NCBI RefSeq assembly: GCF_000308615.1
Contig: NZ_BAGB01000167.1
Span: 62,001-126,000 of the forward strand
Direction of reading: 5' to 3'
From: Nocardia jiangxiensis NBRC 101359
GTDB taxonomy: Bacteria > Actinomycetota > Actinomycetes > Mycobacteriales > Mycobacteriaceae
Length of the DNA stretch: 64,000 bases
The notes beneath the pieces were generated by a model, which was given only the letters and a program-made list of their open reading frames with translations, was not told the origin of the DNA and searched no databases. Below, piece after piece: positions 50,515 to 59,229 of this stretch; position 1 is the stretch's first letter, and the number at the start of each line of letters is the position of its first letter. The position numbers were made by a program, and so were the translations under genes.

Positions 50515-50718
50515 CTACTGGGTTTCCGAGGTGTGGGCGCGGGCGAGGGTCAGGCCCTCGTCGCGGGTGGGGGCTTCGACGTCCCAGCGGCCACAGGTGC
50601 AGTGGCACAGATACTTTCCGTCGACGGGCAGGATGGACTGGGCATCGCAGTAGCCCGAGGCGGCGGCCATGTCGGCGAAGAACTCGGTCGGCAGGTCGTA
50701 GAGAACGCTGTCTTCCAT
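50515..50718 (-). CDS. Small Cys-rich protein
   Basis: 67-aa protein with a clustered motif KYLCHCTCGRWDVEA (C38, C40, C42, with His39) plus C24. The spacing suggests a metal or metal-cluster site, but no known family was recognised. It is coupled between an amidohydrolase (34 bases upstream) and the LLM oxidoreductase, on the same strand. A short frame this conserved in look, with no overlapping longer gene, is probably real. It may be an electron carrier or metallochaperone for one of its neighbours. Confidence 0.65.
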   Translation of the reverse strand: MEDSVLYDLPTEFFADMAAASGYCDAQSILPVDGKYLCHCTCGRWDVEAPTRDEGLTLARAHTSETQ

Positions 50719-50752
50719 GGGGTGTTCTCGATTCTGTCGGGGACGGCCGCCG

Positions 50753-51907
50753 TCAGGCCGTCGCTGCGGCCGGGTTGAGGGTGCCCGGGGCAGGCGGCAG
50801 CGGGGCGTCGGGGAACAGTTCCCGGAATGCGCCGAAGGTGATCCGGTCGCGGGTGGCCTGATCGACATTGTCGAACAGATGGTGGAGGGTCTTCTGAGTG
50901 TGGCCGTAGGTGCCCTCCATGTGCGGGTAGTCGCTGCCCCACATCACGTTGTTGAAGCCCATGGCGGTCATCGCGTGCACGGCCGATTCGTCGTGCTGGA
51001 ACGACGCGTACACCTGGGAGTAGATGATCTCCTTCGGCGAGCGGTTCAGCTTCGGGCGCACCACCTGGGAATGCTGGCGGTAGCCCTCCTCCATCCGATC
51101 GGCGATGAACGGCACCCAGGTCGCACCGCCTTCGGAGACAAGGACTTTCAGGTTCGGGTGCCGGTCCAGCGCTCCGGAGGCGACCAGTTTCATCACCGCA
51201 CGCTGGCCGCCGAACGTGGTCTCGGTGTAGTTCAGCACCGCGCCGCCGGGTCCCCGGTACATGACACCGGCCGCGCCGCCGCTGGCCATATCGATCGGCT
51301 CGGTGCCGATGTGGAACGAGATGACCATGCCGATGTCCTCGGCGAGCGCCCAGAACGGCTCCCACGCGTCGTGGTTGTAGTCCTTCTGCTGCGGGTGCGG
51401 GGCGACGGTCAGGAAGACGGCCTTGAAACCCAGTTCGCCGCAACGCTTCAGCTCGGCGCACGCGTCCTCGATGGACAGGGTCGAGACCTGAGCGGTGGGG
51501 AGCAGGCGTGGCGAGTAGTCCATGATGACCTCTTTGGCCCAGTCGTTGGACGCCCGGGTCGCCTCCCGCAGCACCTCGGGAGTGCGGAACGACGACGCCC
51601 ACATGCCCAGCGACGGGAACACCAGCTCCGACCAGATGCCCTCTTCATCGAGGTCCGGCAGGCGCTTGGTCACATCGGCGGAGCCGGGCGCGCGGTGACT
51701 TGCGGCGAAGAACTCCTCCTGGGAGATCGTGGGCAGCCGGCGCCGGAAGGCCTGCCCGTCGACGAACACCGTCTCCCACTTGCCGTCGGGGTCCTTCTCC
51801 GACCGGGGGACGAGTTCGGCCAGCCGCTTGGGCAGCCGGCTGCGCCACAGATCCTCGGGCTCGAGGAAGTGCGAGTCCGCCGAGTTCGCCCACAGCTTGA
51901 TTGTCAT
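50753..51907 (-). CDS. Amidohydrolase-2-family metal-dependent hydrolase/decarboxylase
   Basis: 384-aa TIM-barrel amidohydrolase. The metal site is suggested by SADSHFLEP near the N-terminus (D-x-H), SFHIGTEPID mid-chain (His), and the C-terminal MWGSDYPHMEGTYGHT (Asp). Relatives include ACMS-decarboxylase-like enzymes and ring-opening hydrolases of catabolic clusters. Leftward, first gene of the set that includes the small Cys-rich protein and the LLM enzyme. Divergent from a TetR gene. Confidence 0.87.
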   Translation of the reverse strand: MTIKLWANSADSHFLEPEDLWRSRLPKRLAELVPRSEKDPDGKWETVFVDGQAFRRRLPTISQEEFFAASHRAPGSADVTKRLPDLDEEGIWSELVFPSLGMWASSFRTPEVLREATRASNDWAKEVIMDYSPRLLPTAQVSTLSIEDACAELKRCGELGFKAVFLTVAPHPQQKDYNHDAWEPFWALAEDIGMVISFHIGTEPIDMASGGAAGVMYRGPGGAVLNYTETTFGGQRAVMKLVASGALDRHPNLKVLVSEGGATWVPFIADRMEEGYRQHSQVVRPKLNRSPKEIIYSQVYASFQHDESAVHAMTAMGFNNVMWGSDYPHMEGTYGHTQKTLHHLFDNVDQATRDRITFGAFRELFPDAPLPPAPGTLNPAAATA

Positions 51908-52038
51908 GTGATGCCTCCTGATCTCTCCACCGTGACGGTGAGAGGAAATGCGCGGCTGATGTGGGACGGATGCGTCCCCGGGTCGGCCACAACGATCCCG
52001 GTCGTCGGGAACCGCTCCGTCTGGCCAGAATCAGTTTC

Positions 52039-52074
52039 TAGAATGGTATTTTAGAATGTAAGGTGATTATCACC
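52039..52074. promoter_or_regulatory. TetR-type operator candidate
   Basis: TAGAATG occurs twice, 13 bases apart (52039 and 52052), in an AT-rich stretch, and GGTGA-TTA-TCACC (52062-52074) is a perfect 13-bp dyad. They lie in the divergent gap between the amidohydrolase and the TetR gene, about 50-85 bases from the TetR start. Confidence 0.5.
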
Positions 52075-52123
52075 ACGGAGGGTGGGAGAAGTCAAGGCGC
52101 GGATCTCGGGCGACGGAGGATCG

Positions 52124-52750
52124 ATGACGGATACCAAGGGCCGCACCCGCGGCTGGACGAGTTCGCCGGAAACCAAGGACCGGGTACTCGATGCCGCCGC
52201 GGAGATCTTCGGCGAACGTGGATTCACCGCGGCGACCATGGCCGATATCGTCGACAAATCCGGAGTCAGTGTCGGCAGCATCTATCACCACTTCGGCGGT
52301 AAGGCCGAGGTCTTCCTGGCGATCTGGAGCGATCTGGTCGAGCAGATCGACGGGCGGGTGCGGGAGGCCGTGGAGTCCGCGCGCGCGGATGGTGTCGACA
52401 ACCCGATGCAGTTGTACGGGGTGAGCACCCGGGCATATCTGGAACTGTTGTGGGAGAACCAGTCCCGGGCCCGGGTGGCGGCCATGGGCGATACGCCACC
52501 GGGTTTCGACGCGATCCGCCGGGGTCAGGCGCGCCGGGGTGGCGACCACGACATCGCACTACTCGGCCTGGGGTCCTCGCGCCGGGAGAAGCTGCTCCGT
52601 GACTTTCTGCTGGCGATGCGCGCGGAGTCCGCCCGCGTGGTGCTCAAATGCCGCACTCGTGCCGAACTGAACGAGGCGATAGATACCGCGGTCGAGTACC
52701 TCGAGTGCCTGGATCCCGCGAAATTCGGGCTGGGCGTGCGGCGGGCGTGA
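52124..52750 (+). CDS. TetR-family transcriptional regulator
   Basis: 208-aa TetR regulator. HTH signature MADIVDKSGVSVGSIYHHFG at about residues 38-57. ATG 52124 follows GGAGGA by 3-4 bases; a longer frame from 52082 is less likely. It is divergent from the amidohydrolase/LLM operon and convergent with the acyl-CoA dehydrogenase at 52.8 kb, so it may control the former. Confidence 0.92.
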   Translation: MTDTKGRTRGWTSSPETKDRVLDAAAEIFGERGFTAATMADIVDKSGVSVGSIYHHFGGKAEVFLAIWSDLVEQIDGRVREAVESARADGVDNPMQLYGVSTRAYLELLWENQSRARVAAMGDTPPGFDAIRRGQARRGGDHDIALLGLGSSRREKLLRDFLLAMRAESARVVLKCRTRAELNEAIDTAVEYLECLDPAKFGLGVRRA

Positions 52751-52813
52751 ACCGGCACCGGCTCGCCGGCGAGCCGGAACTCGAACCTGCCGCATGGCGG
52801 AATGCGTTGTCGC

Positions 52814-53884
52814 TCAGGCGCCTACGAGCCGTCGGCGGTGCCAGCTCACCGAACCGTTGAGCAACTCGTCCACCTTGATCCGGCGGGTCAGCAGATGCAG
52901 GTCGTGCTCCCAGGTGAACCCGATCCCGCCGTGCACCTGCAGGGCGATCGAGGCCACGGTGCTGGTGGCTTCGCCCGCATAGGCCGCCGCCGCGGAGACC
53001 GCGGTGCTGCGGGCGGCGGCGTCGCTTCCGTCGAGTGCGACCGCGGCGGCCCACAACGACGCCCGGGACGCCTCGGTCCGCAGTGCCATATCGGCGCAGT
53101 GGTGTTTGACGGCCTGGAACGAGCCGATCGGCTGACCGAACTGGGTGCGCTGACCCGCATACTCGACCGTCTGTTCCACCAGGCGCTCGGCAGCGCCGAG
53201 CGCGTCCATCTTCCGGTAGAGGGCCAGGGCATCCGCGAGATACGCGACGGTCCCCGTCGGGACACTCGTCCAGTGCTCGGCGGGCACCGCCAGATCGAGG
53301 TCGAGGATCGACCAGGACCTGGTGAGGTCGAGTGTTTCCAGGGTGCGCACACCGGCGCCTTCGCTCCCGGCCGCGACGTGGACGAGAATTTCGGTGCGGT
53401 CGGAAGATGTTGTGGCGAGCAGGAATCCGGTGCCGTCGAGCAGTGCTGTGGCAGGTGTGGTGGAGCCGCTGATGCGCAACTGCTCGCCGACGATCTCGGC
53501 GGTGAGGGGGGAGCCGTCGACCGAGGCGAGGACCAGCGGAATCGACTCGGTGCCGTTCGCGTTCGCCTCGGCCAGCGCGGCCAGCGGGTGGTCGAGCTTG
53601 GCGAGTTCGGCCGTGGCCAGGGCCAGCTCGGCGAGTGGTACGGCGCTGGCAGCTCGGCCGTGTTCTTCGACCAGGACCGCGAGATCGACATGGGTGCCAC
53701 CCATGTCGGCGGTGAGCAAGCCGATCAGCCCCGACTCCACGACGTGTTGCGTGGCGATGTCGGGCACTCGCGCCGGACCGTCGTCGATGGTCGGCCGTCG
53801 CGCCGCGATCGGGTCGTGTTTGGCCAGCCATGCGCGCTCACTGGCGGCCAGGTCTTCCTGCTCGGCACTCAATGCGAAATCCAC
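52814..53884 (-). CDS. Acyl-CoA dehydrogenase (FadE-type, short)
   Basis: 356-aa acyl-CoA dehydrogenase. The mid-chain ETLDLTRSWSILDLDL and C-terminal QFGQPIGSFQAVKHHCADMA, QVHGGIGFTWEHDLHLLTRR are family blocks; a Glu in FTWEHDLH occupies a possible catalytic position. It has the length and poor N-terminal conservation of subunits from heteromeric alpha2-beta2 dehydrogenases, in which one subunit keeps the active site. Divergent from the ligase operon, whose own dehydrogenase at 55.6 kb could be its partner. Confidence 0.88.
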   Translation of the reverse strand: MDFALSAEQEDLAASERAWLAKHDPIAARRPTIDDGPARVPDIATQHVVESGLIGLLTADMGGTHVDLAVLVEEHGRAASAVPLAELALATAELAKLDHPLAALAEANANGTESIPLVLASVDGSPLTAEIVGEQLRISGSTTPATALLDGTGFLLATTSSDRTEILVHVAAGSEGAGVRTLETLDLTRSWSILDLDLAVPAEHWTSVPTGTVAYLADALALYRKMDALGAAERLVEQTVEYAGQRTQFGQPIGSFQAVKHHCADMALRTEASRASLWAAAVALDGSDAAARSTAVSAAAAYAGEATSTVASIALQVHGGIGFTWEHDLHLLTRRIKVDELLNGSVSWHRRRLVGA

Positions 53885-53902
53885 GACGTTCCTCCTTTGA
53901 AT

Positions 53903-53917
53903 GTTGACCTAGTTAAC
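53903..53917. promoter_or_regulatory. Operator-like near-dyad
   Basis: GTTGACCTAGTTAAC lies 18 bases upstream of the leftward dehydrogenase start and is a near-perfect dyad (GTTGAC / GTTAAC around CTA). GTTGACCTA also occurs at 10489, before the Rieske operon. It could be a site for one of the TetR proteins. Confidence 0.4.
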
Positions 53918-54054
53918 CATGTCAGCTATCTTCTGAATAGAGCATACGACAGCCGGGATTCCGGACTGCGTGATCACGGCGATCGATACGGCCGGGAGCC
54001 GGAGTGCGGCGCCCCGACTCGGTGGCCCGCTACCGCAAGAGTGGGAGGAAAACA

Positions 54055-55599
54055 ATGACGAGCATCAGAGGCGCGTTGGCGCGGCTGTGGGAGGCCGACG
54101 ACGACGCGCCCATGATTCAGCAGGGTGACACCTGGTTCACCTGGGGGGAGGTCCGGGCACTTGCGGAGACCCTGGACACCGCACTGGCCGAGGCCGAGTG
54201 CAACGAGGGCAGCAGAGTCGGCGTGGTGCTCGACAATCGGATGGAGTCGATCGCCGCGCTCATCGCCATCCTGGGCAAGGGGCGCACAGTCATCACCCTC
54301 AACCCGATGCAGCCGGCTGCGCGGCTCACCGCCGATATGGCCAATGCGTACCCCCGTGCTGTTCTGGCATCCGAATCCCTGTGGAGCGAACCGTTGTTCC
54401 GGTCCGCGGCCGAGAAAGGCGGCATGATCGGATTCGCCGTCGACGGCCAGCAGGTCGCCGCCACCACCGAGGCGACCGCGGCCACCCCGCCGGAGCGCGA
54501 CGGCGAGATCGCCGATCCGGTGGGCGTGGAGATGTTCACCTCGGGTACCACCGGCCCGCCCAAGCGGATTCCGCTCACCTGGCGTCAGCTCGAGGCCGCG
54601 CTGACCGCCGTGCACGGCCATACCGGCGCGGCCGGCCCGCCCGACCGCAAGCTCCTCACCGGCCGTGTCGCGCTGGTCACGCTCCCGATCGTGCATATCG
54701 GCGGCCTGTGGGGCGTGTTGCAGAACCTCGCGGAGGCCAGGCCGTTCGTGATGCTCCCGCGCTTCACCGTCGAGGGCTGGTGCGCGGCGGTCAAAGAGCA
54801 TCAACCGAAGGTCGCCGGTCTGCCGCCGGCCGGAATGCGTGCGGTGATCAGCGCCGACGTCCCGGCCGAAGACCTGGCCAGTCTGCGTGCGATCACCGCG
54901 GGAACGACATTCGTCAACCCGGACCTCGCCGACGAATTCACCGCCAAGTACGGCATCCCGGTACTGATCATGTACGGGGCCACCGAGTTCTCCGGCGCGA
55001 TCGCCGGGTGGACGAAACCGATGCATGCACAGTGGTGGACGAAGAAGCGTGGCAGCGTCGGGCGGGAAATGCCGGGAGTGAAGCTCCGGGCGGTCGCCGA
55101 GGACGGCACGGTCCTGCCGCTCGGTGAGTCCGGGCGGCTCGAGGTCAGCTCCAGTCAGACCGGCACCGGCAAACACGAATGGGTTCGCACCTCGGATCTC
55201 GGCCACCTCGACGAGGACGGATTCGTCTATATCGACGGTCGCGCGGATGATGCGATCATCCGGGGCGGGTTCAAGATTCAGCCCGAAACCGTCGCCGAGG
55301 CGCTGCGCGCGCACGACGCGATCCTGGACGCCACGGTGTACGGCCGCGACGACGAGCGACTCGGAAAGGTGCCCGTCGCGGTCGTGGAGCTACGCGAGGG
55401 CGCCACGGAGGTCCCCGAGGCCGAGCTGAAGGCATTCTGCCGCGGCCAGCTCACCGCCTACGAGATCCCGGTGCGGATCTACACGGTGCCCGAGCTGCCG
55501 AGAAGTGTGTCGCTGAAGGTGGATCGGCGTCGCCTGCTCGAAATGGTCGGGGCGATAGACGAATCCGCGTCGGTGCCAGCGGTCGCATCGGGAAGGTAG
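54055..55599 (+). CDS. AMP-forming acyl-CoA ligase (FadD-type)
   Basis: 514-aa ANL-family ligase. A3 motif EMFTSGTTGPPKRIPL, A5 region IMYGATEFSG, A7/A8 as TSDLGHLDEDGFVYIDGRAD and IIRGGFKIQ, and the C-terminal SVSLKVDRR with the A10 Lys. It forms an acyl-CoA from a free acid. ATG 54055 is preferred to 54004. It leads a five-function rightward operon (ligase, dehydrogenase, thiolase, hydratase) with the divergent dehydrogenase at 52.8 kb. Substrate specificity is unknown. Confidence 0.92.
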   Translation: MTSIRGALARLWEADDDAPMIQQGDTWFTWGEVRALAETLDTALAEAECNEGSRVGVVLDNRMESIAALIAILGKGRTVITLNPMQPAARLTADMANAYPRAVLASESLWSEPLFRSAAEKGGMIGFAVDGQQVAATTEATAATPPERDGEIADPVGVEMFTSGTTGPPKRIPLTWRQLEAALTAVHGHTGAAGPPDRKLLTGRVALVTLPIVHIGGLWGVLQNLAEARPFVMLPRFTVEGWCAAVKEHQPKVAGLPPAGMRAVISADVPAEDLASLRAITAGTTFVNPDLADEFTAKYGIPVLIMYGATEFSGAIAGWTKPMHAQWWTKKRGSVGREMPGVKLRAVAEDGTVLPLGESGRLEVSSSQTGTGKHEWVRTSDLGHLDEDGFVYIDGRADDAIIRGGFKIQPETVAEALRAHDAILDATVYGRDDERLGKVPVAVVELREGATEVPEAELKAFCRGQLTAYEIPVRIYTVPELPRSVSLKVDRRRLLEMVGAIDESASVPAVASGR

Positions 55600-55605
55600 C
55601 CACAG

Positions 55606-56754
55606 ATGCAGCGAGAAATCTTCGAAGCCGAACACGACCAGTACCGCGAGACGGTCCGTGAATTCCTGGCCCGCTACGCGACTCCCCATCAGCAGCAGTG
55701 GGAGTCCGACGGCATCATCGACAAGTACTTGTATGTCGATGCCGCCAAGTTCGGAGTGATCGGCTTCTCGGTTCCGGAGGAGTTCGGCGGCGGCGGGGTG
55801 GCGGGCGATTTCCGCTACAACGCGATTGTCGCCGAGGAACTGGCCCGGGCGTCCTCGGGCGGTCCGGCCTTCACCCTGCAGAACGACGTACTCGCCCCCT
55901 ACATGCTCGAGCTCACCAACGACGAGCAGAAGGCGCGGTGGCTCCCGGCGTTCGCCAGTGGTGAGCTGGTGGTGGCGGTGGCGATGACCGAACCGGGCGC
56001 GGGCAGTGACCTGCAGGGGATTCGGACCTCGGCGCACAGGGACGGCGACGACTGGGTGCTGACCGGATCGAAGACCTTCATCTCCTCCGGTATCCATGCC
56101 GACCTGGTGATCGTGGTCGCCCGTACCGACCCCGATGCGAAGGCCAGCGCAGCGTTCACCCTGCTGGGTGTCGAGCGTGGGATGCCGGGGTTCACCCGCG
56201 GCCGCAACCTCGAGAAACTGGGCATGCACTCCCAGGACACCGCGGAACTCACCTTCGATCAGGTGCGGGTCCCGTCGGCGAATGTGATCGGTGAGGTCGG
56301 CAAGGGATTCCTGCACCTGATGCGCAACTTGCCGATGGAACGGCTGTCCATCGCGGTCACGGCCGTCGCCTCGTGCCGGACACTGTTGGATATGACGCTC
56401 GAATATGTGAAGTCCCGCAAGGCATTCGGGACAGCGATCGGGTCCTTCCAGGCGAACAAGTTCGAGCTGGCGACACTCGAGACGGAGGTCGATCTCGCCC
56501 AGGTGTACGTCGACCGGTGCATCACCGCGTTGAACGCGGGCACCCTCGACGGCACCGATGCCGCCAAGGCGAAATGGTGGACCACCGAACTGCAGCAGCG
56601 CCTGATCTACACCTGCCAGCAGCTGCACGGCGGCTACGGATTCATGATGGAGTATCCGATCGCCAAGGCCTACGCCGACGCTCGGATCCAGACGATCTAT
56701 GGCGGCTCGACTCAGATCATGAAGGAAATCATCGGGCGCTCGCTCGGACTGTAG
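55606..56754 (+). CDS. Acyl-CoA dehydrogenase (FadE-type)
   Basis: 382-aa full-length acyl-CoA dehydrogenase. The active-site Glu is in GFMMEYPIAKAYADARIQ, with the FAD/ETF-side block YGGSTQIMKEIIGRSLGL. The mid-chain KAFGTAIGSFQANKFELA is typical. It starts 6 bases after the ligase stop. It is the redox step of the local beta-oxidation set and may pair with the shorter dehydrogenase on the other strand. Confidence 0.93.
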   Translation: MQREIFEAEHDQYRETVREFLARYATPHQQQWESDGIIDKYLYVDAAKFGVIGFSVPEEFGGGGVAGDFRYNAIVAEELARASSGGPAFTLQNDVLAPYMLELTNDEQKARWLPAFASGELVVAVAMTEPGAGSDLQGIRTSAHRDGDDWVLTGSKTFISSGIHADLVIVVARTDPDAKASAAFTLLGVERGMPGFTRGRNLEKLGMHSQDTAELTFDQVRVPSANVIGEVGKGFLHLMRNLPMERLSIAVTAVASCRTLLDMTLEYVKSRKAFGTAIGSFQANKFELATLETEVDLAQVYVDRCITALNAGTLDGTDAAKAKWWTTELQQRLIYTCQQLHGGYGFMMEYPIAKAYADARIQTIYGGSTQIMKEIIGRSLGL

Positions 56755-56767
56755 AAAGGAAAACCCC

Positions 56768-57913
56768 ATGGGTGCTGTAATTGTCGAGGCGGTGCGGACT
56801 CCGGTCGGCAAGCGCAACGGCGGGCTGTCCGGAATTCACCCCGTCGACCTGTCGGCGGTCGTGCTGCAGGAACTGGTCAAGCGGGCGGGTATCGCACCCG
56901 AGCTGATCGAGGACGTCATCTGGGGCTGCGTGGGGCAGGTCGGTGAACAGACCCACGACATCGCTCGCAATGCGGTGCTCGCCGCGGGCTGGCCGGAGTC
57001 GGTGCCGGGTGTGACCGTCGACCGCCAGTGCGGCTCGTCGCAGCAGTCGCTGAACTTCGCCGTGGCCAGCGTTCTTGCCGGTCACTACGAGGCCGTGGTC
57101 GCCGGTGGGGTCGAGTCGATGTCGCGGGTGCCGATGGGTGCGGCGGTGGCCGGTGGCGGCAGCCCGCTCAGCCCCAAGTTCACCGAGCGTTATCACGCCT
57201 CGCCCAATCAGGGCATCGGCGCGGAGATCATGGCCGAGAAGTGGGCCCTGTCGCGAGCCGAGGTGGACGCGTTCTCGGCCCGTTCGCACGAACGCGCCGC
57301 GGCCGCGCAGGACGCCGGCCTGTTCGACGCGCAGATCGTGCCGGTCACCCTGCCCGACGGCACCGTGGTCTCGAAGGACGAGGGCATTCGCCGCGGCACC
57401 ACCGTGGAGAAGCTGGCCGGGCTGAAGACCGTCTTCAAGGAGGACGGCGTCATTCACGCGGGTAACTCGTCCCAGATCTCCGACGGCGCGGCGGCACTGC
57501 TGATCGTCAGCGACGAATTCGCGAGCAAGCACGGGCTGACGCCGATCGCCCGGGTACACACTGCGGTCGTGGCGGGCGCGGACCCGGTCATGATGCTCGG
57601 CGCCCCGATCCCCGCGACCGAGAAGGCGCTGCAGCGCTCTGGTCTGACGATCGATGACATCGGTGTGTTCGAGGTCAACGAGGCCTTCGCGCCGGTGCCG
57701 ATGGCCTGGCAGAAGGAGATCGGCGCGCCCGATGAGAAGCTGAACCCCAACGGCGGCGCCATCGCCCTGGGCCACCCGCTCGGTGGCTCCGGCGCCCGCA
57801 TCCTGACCGACCTGGTATTCCACATGCGCCGCAACGACATTCGCTACGGTCTGCAGACCATGTGCGAGGGCGGTGGGCAAGCCAACGCCACGATCCTCGA
57901 GCTGGTGAAGTGA
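56768..57913 (+). CDS. Acetyl-CoA acyltransferase (beta-ketothiolase, FadA-type)
   Basis: 381-aa canonical thiolase. Cys88 in VTVDRQCGSSQQ, VNEAFAPVPMAW, GHPLGGSGARILTDL and the C-terminal MCEGGGQANATI are all present. The form is close to FadA5/FadA6-like thiolases of actinomycete side-chain degradation. ATG 56768 follows AAAGGAAAA. Its stop overlaps the next start (TGATG at 57911). Confidence 0.93.
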   Translation: MGAVIVEAVRTPVGKRNGGLSGIHPVDLSAVVLQELVKRAGIAPELIEDVIWGCVGQVGEQTHDIARNAVLAAGWPESVPGVTVDRQCGSSQQSLNFAVASVLAGHYEAVVAGGVESMSRVPMGAAVAGGGSPLSPKFTERYHASPNQGIGAEIMAEKWALSRAEVDAFSARSHERAAAAQDAGLFDAQIVPVTLPDGTVVSKDEGIRRGTTVEKLAGLKTVFKEDGVIHAGNSSQISDGAAALLIVSDEFASKHGLTPIARVHTAVVAGADPVMMLGAPIPATEKALQRSGLTIDDIGVFEVNEAFAPVPMAWQKEIGAPDEKLNPNGGAIALGHPLGGSGARILTDLVFHMRRNDIRYGLQTMCEGGGQANATILELVK

Positions 57914-58710
57914 TGACGGCGGCAACCCAGGCCGGGGCACTGGTCGAGCGCAAGGGCAACGTCCTGCTGATCACCATCAATCGCCCCGAGGCCCGCAACG
58001 CGGTCAACGCGGCGGTCAGCACGGCCGTCGGCGCGGCACTGGTGGAGGCCGAGAACGACCCGGAGATCCGGGTGGTCGTGATTACCGGCGCGGGCGACAA
58101 ATCCTTCTGCGCGGGAGCGGATCTCAAGGCGATCTCGCGCGGCGAGGGACTGTTCGCACCCGGTAACGAGGACTGGGGCTTCGCCGGCTTCGTTCGGCAC
58201 GTCATCAGCAAGCCGACCATCGCCGCGGTCAACGGCACCGCACTCGGCGGCGGCACCGAACTCGCCCTTTCCGCCGATCTGATCGTGGCGGCGCAGAGCG
58301 CCAGCTTCGGACTGCCCGAGGTCAAGCGTGGCCTGATCGCGGGTGCAGGCGGGGTCTTCCGGCTGCCGGCGCAGATACCGCAGCGCCTGGCCATGGAGAT
58401 GATCCTGACCGGCGACCCGATCTCGGCGGCGACGGCTCACGAGTACGGCCTGATCAACCAGATCGTTCCGGATGGCACCGTGGTCGAGGCCGCGCTCGCG
58501 CTGGCCGAACGGATCGCGGTCAACGCCCCGCTGTCGGTGCAGGCCAGCAAGCGGATCGCGCTCGGTATCCAGGCGGGCGACCGTCCCGCCGAGAATGACC
58601 GGTGGGCTCACTCGGAGGACGAGTGGCAGGTTCTGATGAACAGTGAGGATGCCAAGGAGGGCCCGCTGGCCTTCGCCGAGAAGCGTGCCCCGGTGTGGAA
58701 GGCGCGGTAG
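57913..58710 (+). CDS. Enoyl-CoA hydratase
   Basis: 265-aa crotonase with both catalytic glutamates: GGGTE (E116) and LPE (E136), and the oxyanion loop FCAGADLKAI. It is coupled to the thiolase. It completes a ligase-dehydrogenase-hydratase-thiolase set; the missing 3-hydroxyacyl-CoA dehydrogenase could be one of the SDRs elsewhere in the window. Its stop codon lies in a short tandem duplication. Confidence 0.92.
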   Translation: MTAATQAGALVERKGNVLLITINRPEARNAVNAAVSTAVGAALVEAENDPEIRVVVITGAGDKSFCAGADLKAISRGEGLFAPGNEDWGFAGFVRHVISKPTIAAVNGTALGGGTELALSADLIVAAQSASFGLPEVKRGLIAGAGGVFRLPAQIPQRLAMEMILTGDPISAATAHEYGLINQIVPDGTVVEAALALAERIAVNAPLSVQASKRIALGIQAGDRPAENDRWAHSEDEWQVLMNSEDAKEGPLAFAEKRAPVWKAR

Positions 58711-58743
58711 CCATCGAGAGGCTGCGGTAGTCATCGAAAGGTA
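58704..58743 (+). repeat. 20-bp tandem duplication spanning a stop codon
   Basis: The unit GCGGTAGCCATCGAGAGG is repeated as GCGGTAGTCATCGAAAGG, starting 20 bases later. The first copy contains the TAG of the hydratase gene. It is probably a replication-slippage duplication; I see no function. Confidence 0.6.
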
Positions 58744-58783
58744 TTGTGCGCCGGCTCGAGTCGAGCAAAGGCGTCGAACAGAG

Positions 58784-58817
58784 TCCGTTCCTGCCGAATC
58801 GGCAGGGACGGATTTCT
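58784..58817 (+). terminator. Rho-independent-like terminator of the beta-oxidation operon
   Basis: Stem TCCGTTCCTGCC / GGCAGGGACGGA (12 bp with one T-G wobble), 5-base loop, then TTTCTC. It is 74 bases downstream of the hydratase stop. It is the most classical terminator in the window. Confidence 0.75.
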
Positions 58818-59034
58818 CGTCTGTGCGCGGTACCGATACCTGTCCTGACCGTCGATCCGGCGCTGCCGATATTGCGGCGCGAGAGCGATCCGGCCGCACT
58901 GATCCTCGACCGGTCGGGCCCCCTGACCCGTACTCCCGCTCCATGCCTGAGGGGCCGCGGCCTCGAGCGGGCCGGAGGCGGTCACCGAGCCCGGTCGCTC
59001 GCAGCTGACGGTTGCGGGTCGAAAGGGAGAATTC
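58818..59034. other. Intergenic region with no recognisable gene
   Basis: About 220 bases after the terminator. It is GC-rich, has no convincing open frame on either strand with a ribosome site, and contains no strong hairpin. It may be what is left of the gene whose 3' end is the small frame at 59035. Confidence 0.4.
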
Positions 59035-59157
59035 ATGTCGCACAAGGACAACGGTGACCCCTACGATGCCAGCCCGCTGTCGGGTGAGAAGGTGGCGGTG
59101 GTTGCCGAGAGTGCGCAGCAATTCGTCGAGCTGCGGCCCGGACAGCACGCACAGTGA
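59035..59157 (+). pseudogene. 40-codon frame resembling a thioesterase C-terminus
   Basis: A small frame with ATG 59035 after AAAGGGAGAA. Its last half, VAVVAESAQQFVELRPGQHA, resembles the conserved C-terminus of PaaI-family thioesterases (AEA--LFV-LRPGQ). I take it as a remnant of such a gene, possibly still translated. The truncated thioesterase at 24842 lacks exactly this end, but whether they are related cannot be judged without alignment. The other view is that it is a real small protein of unknown function. Confidence 0.4.
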
Positions 59158-59173
59158 CCGAGTTCACCTGTGC

Positions 59174-59204
59174 CACACCGGATCATGTTTCGTGAACCGG
59201 TGTG
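59174..59204. terminator. Hairpin between convergent small frame and Liv operon
   Basis: CACACCGG / CCGGTGTG (8 bp) extended through one mismatch by TCA / TGA, with a 7-base loop. It lies between the small rightward frame and the end of the leftward ABC-transporter operon and could end both. Confidence 0.6.
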
Positions 59205-59229
59205 ACATCGAGGAACCGCGGGTGGCGGG

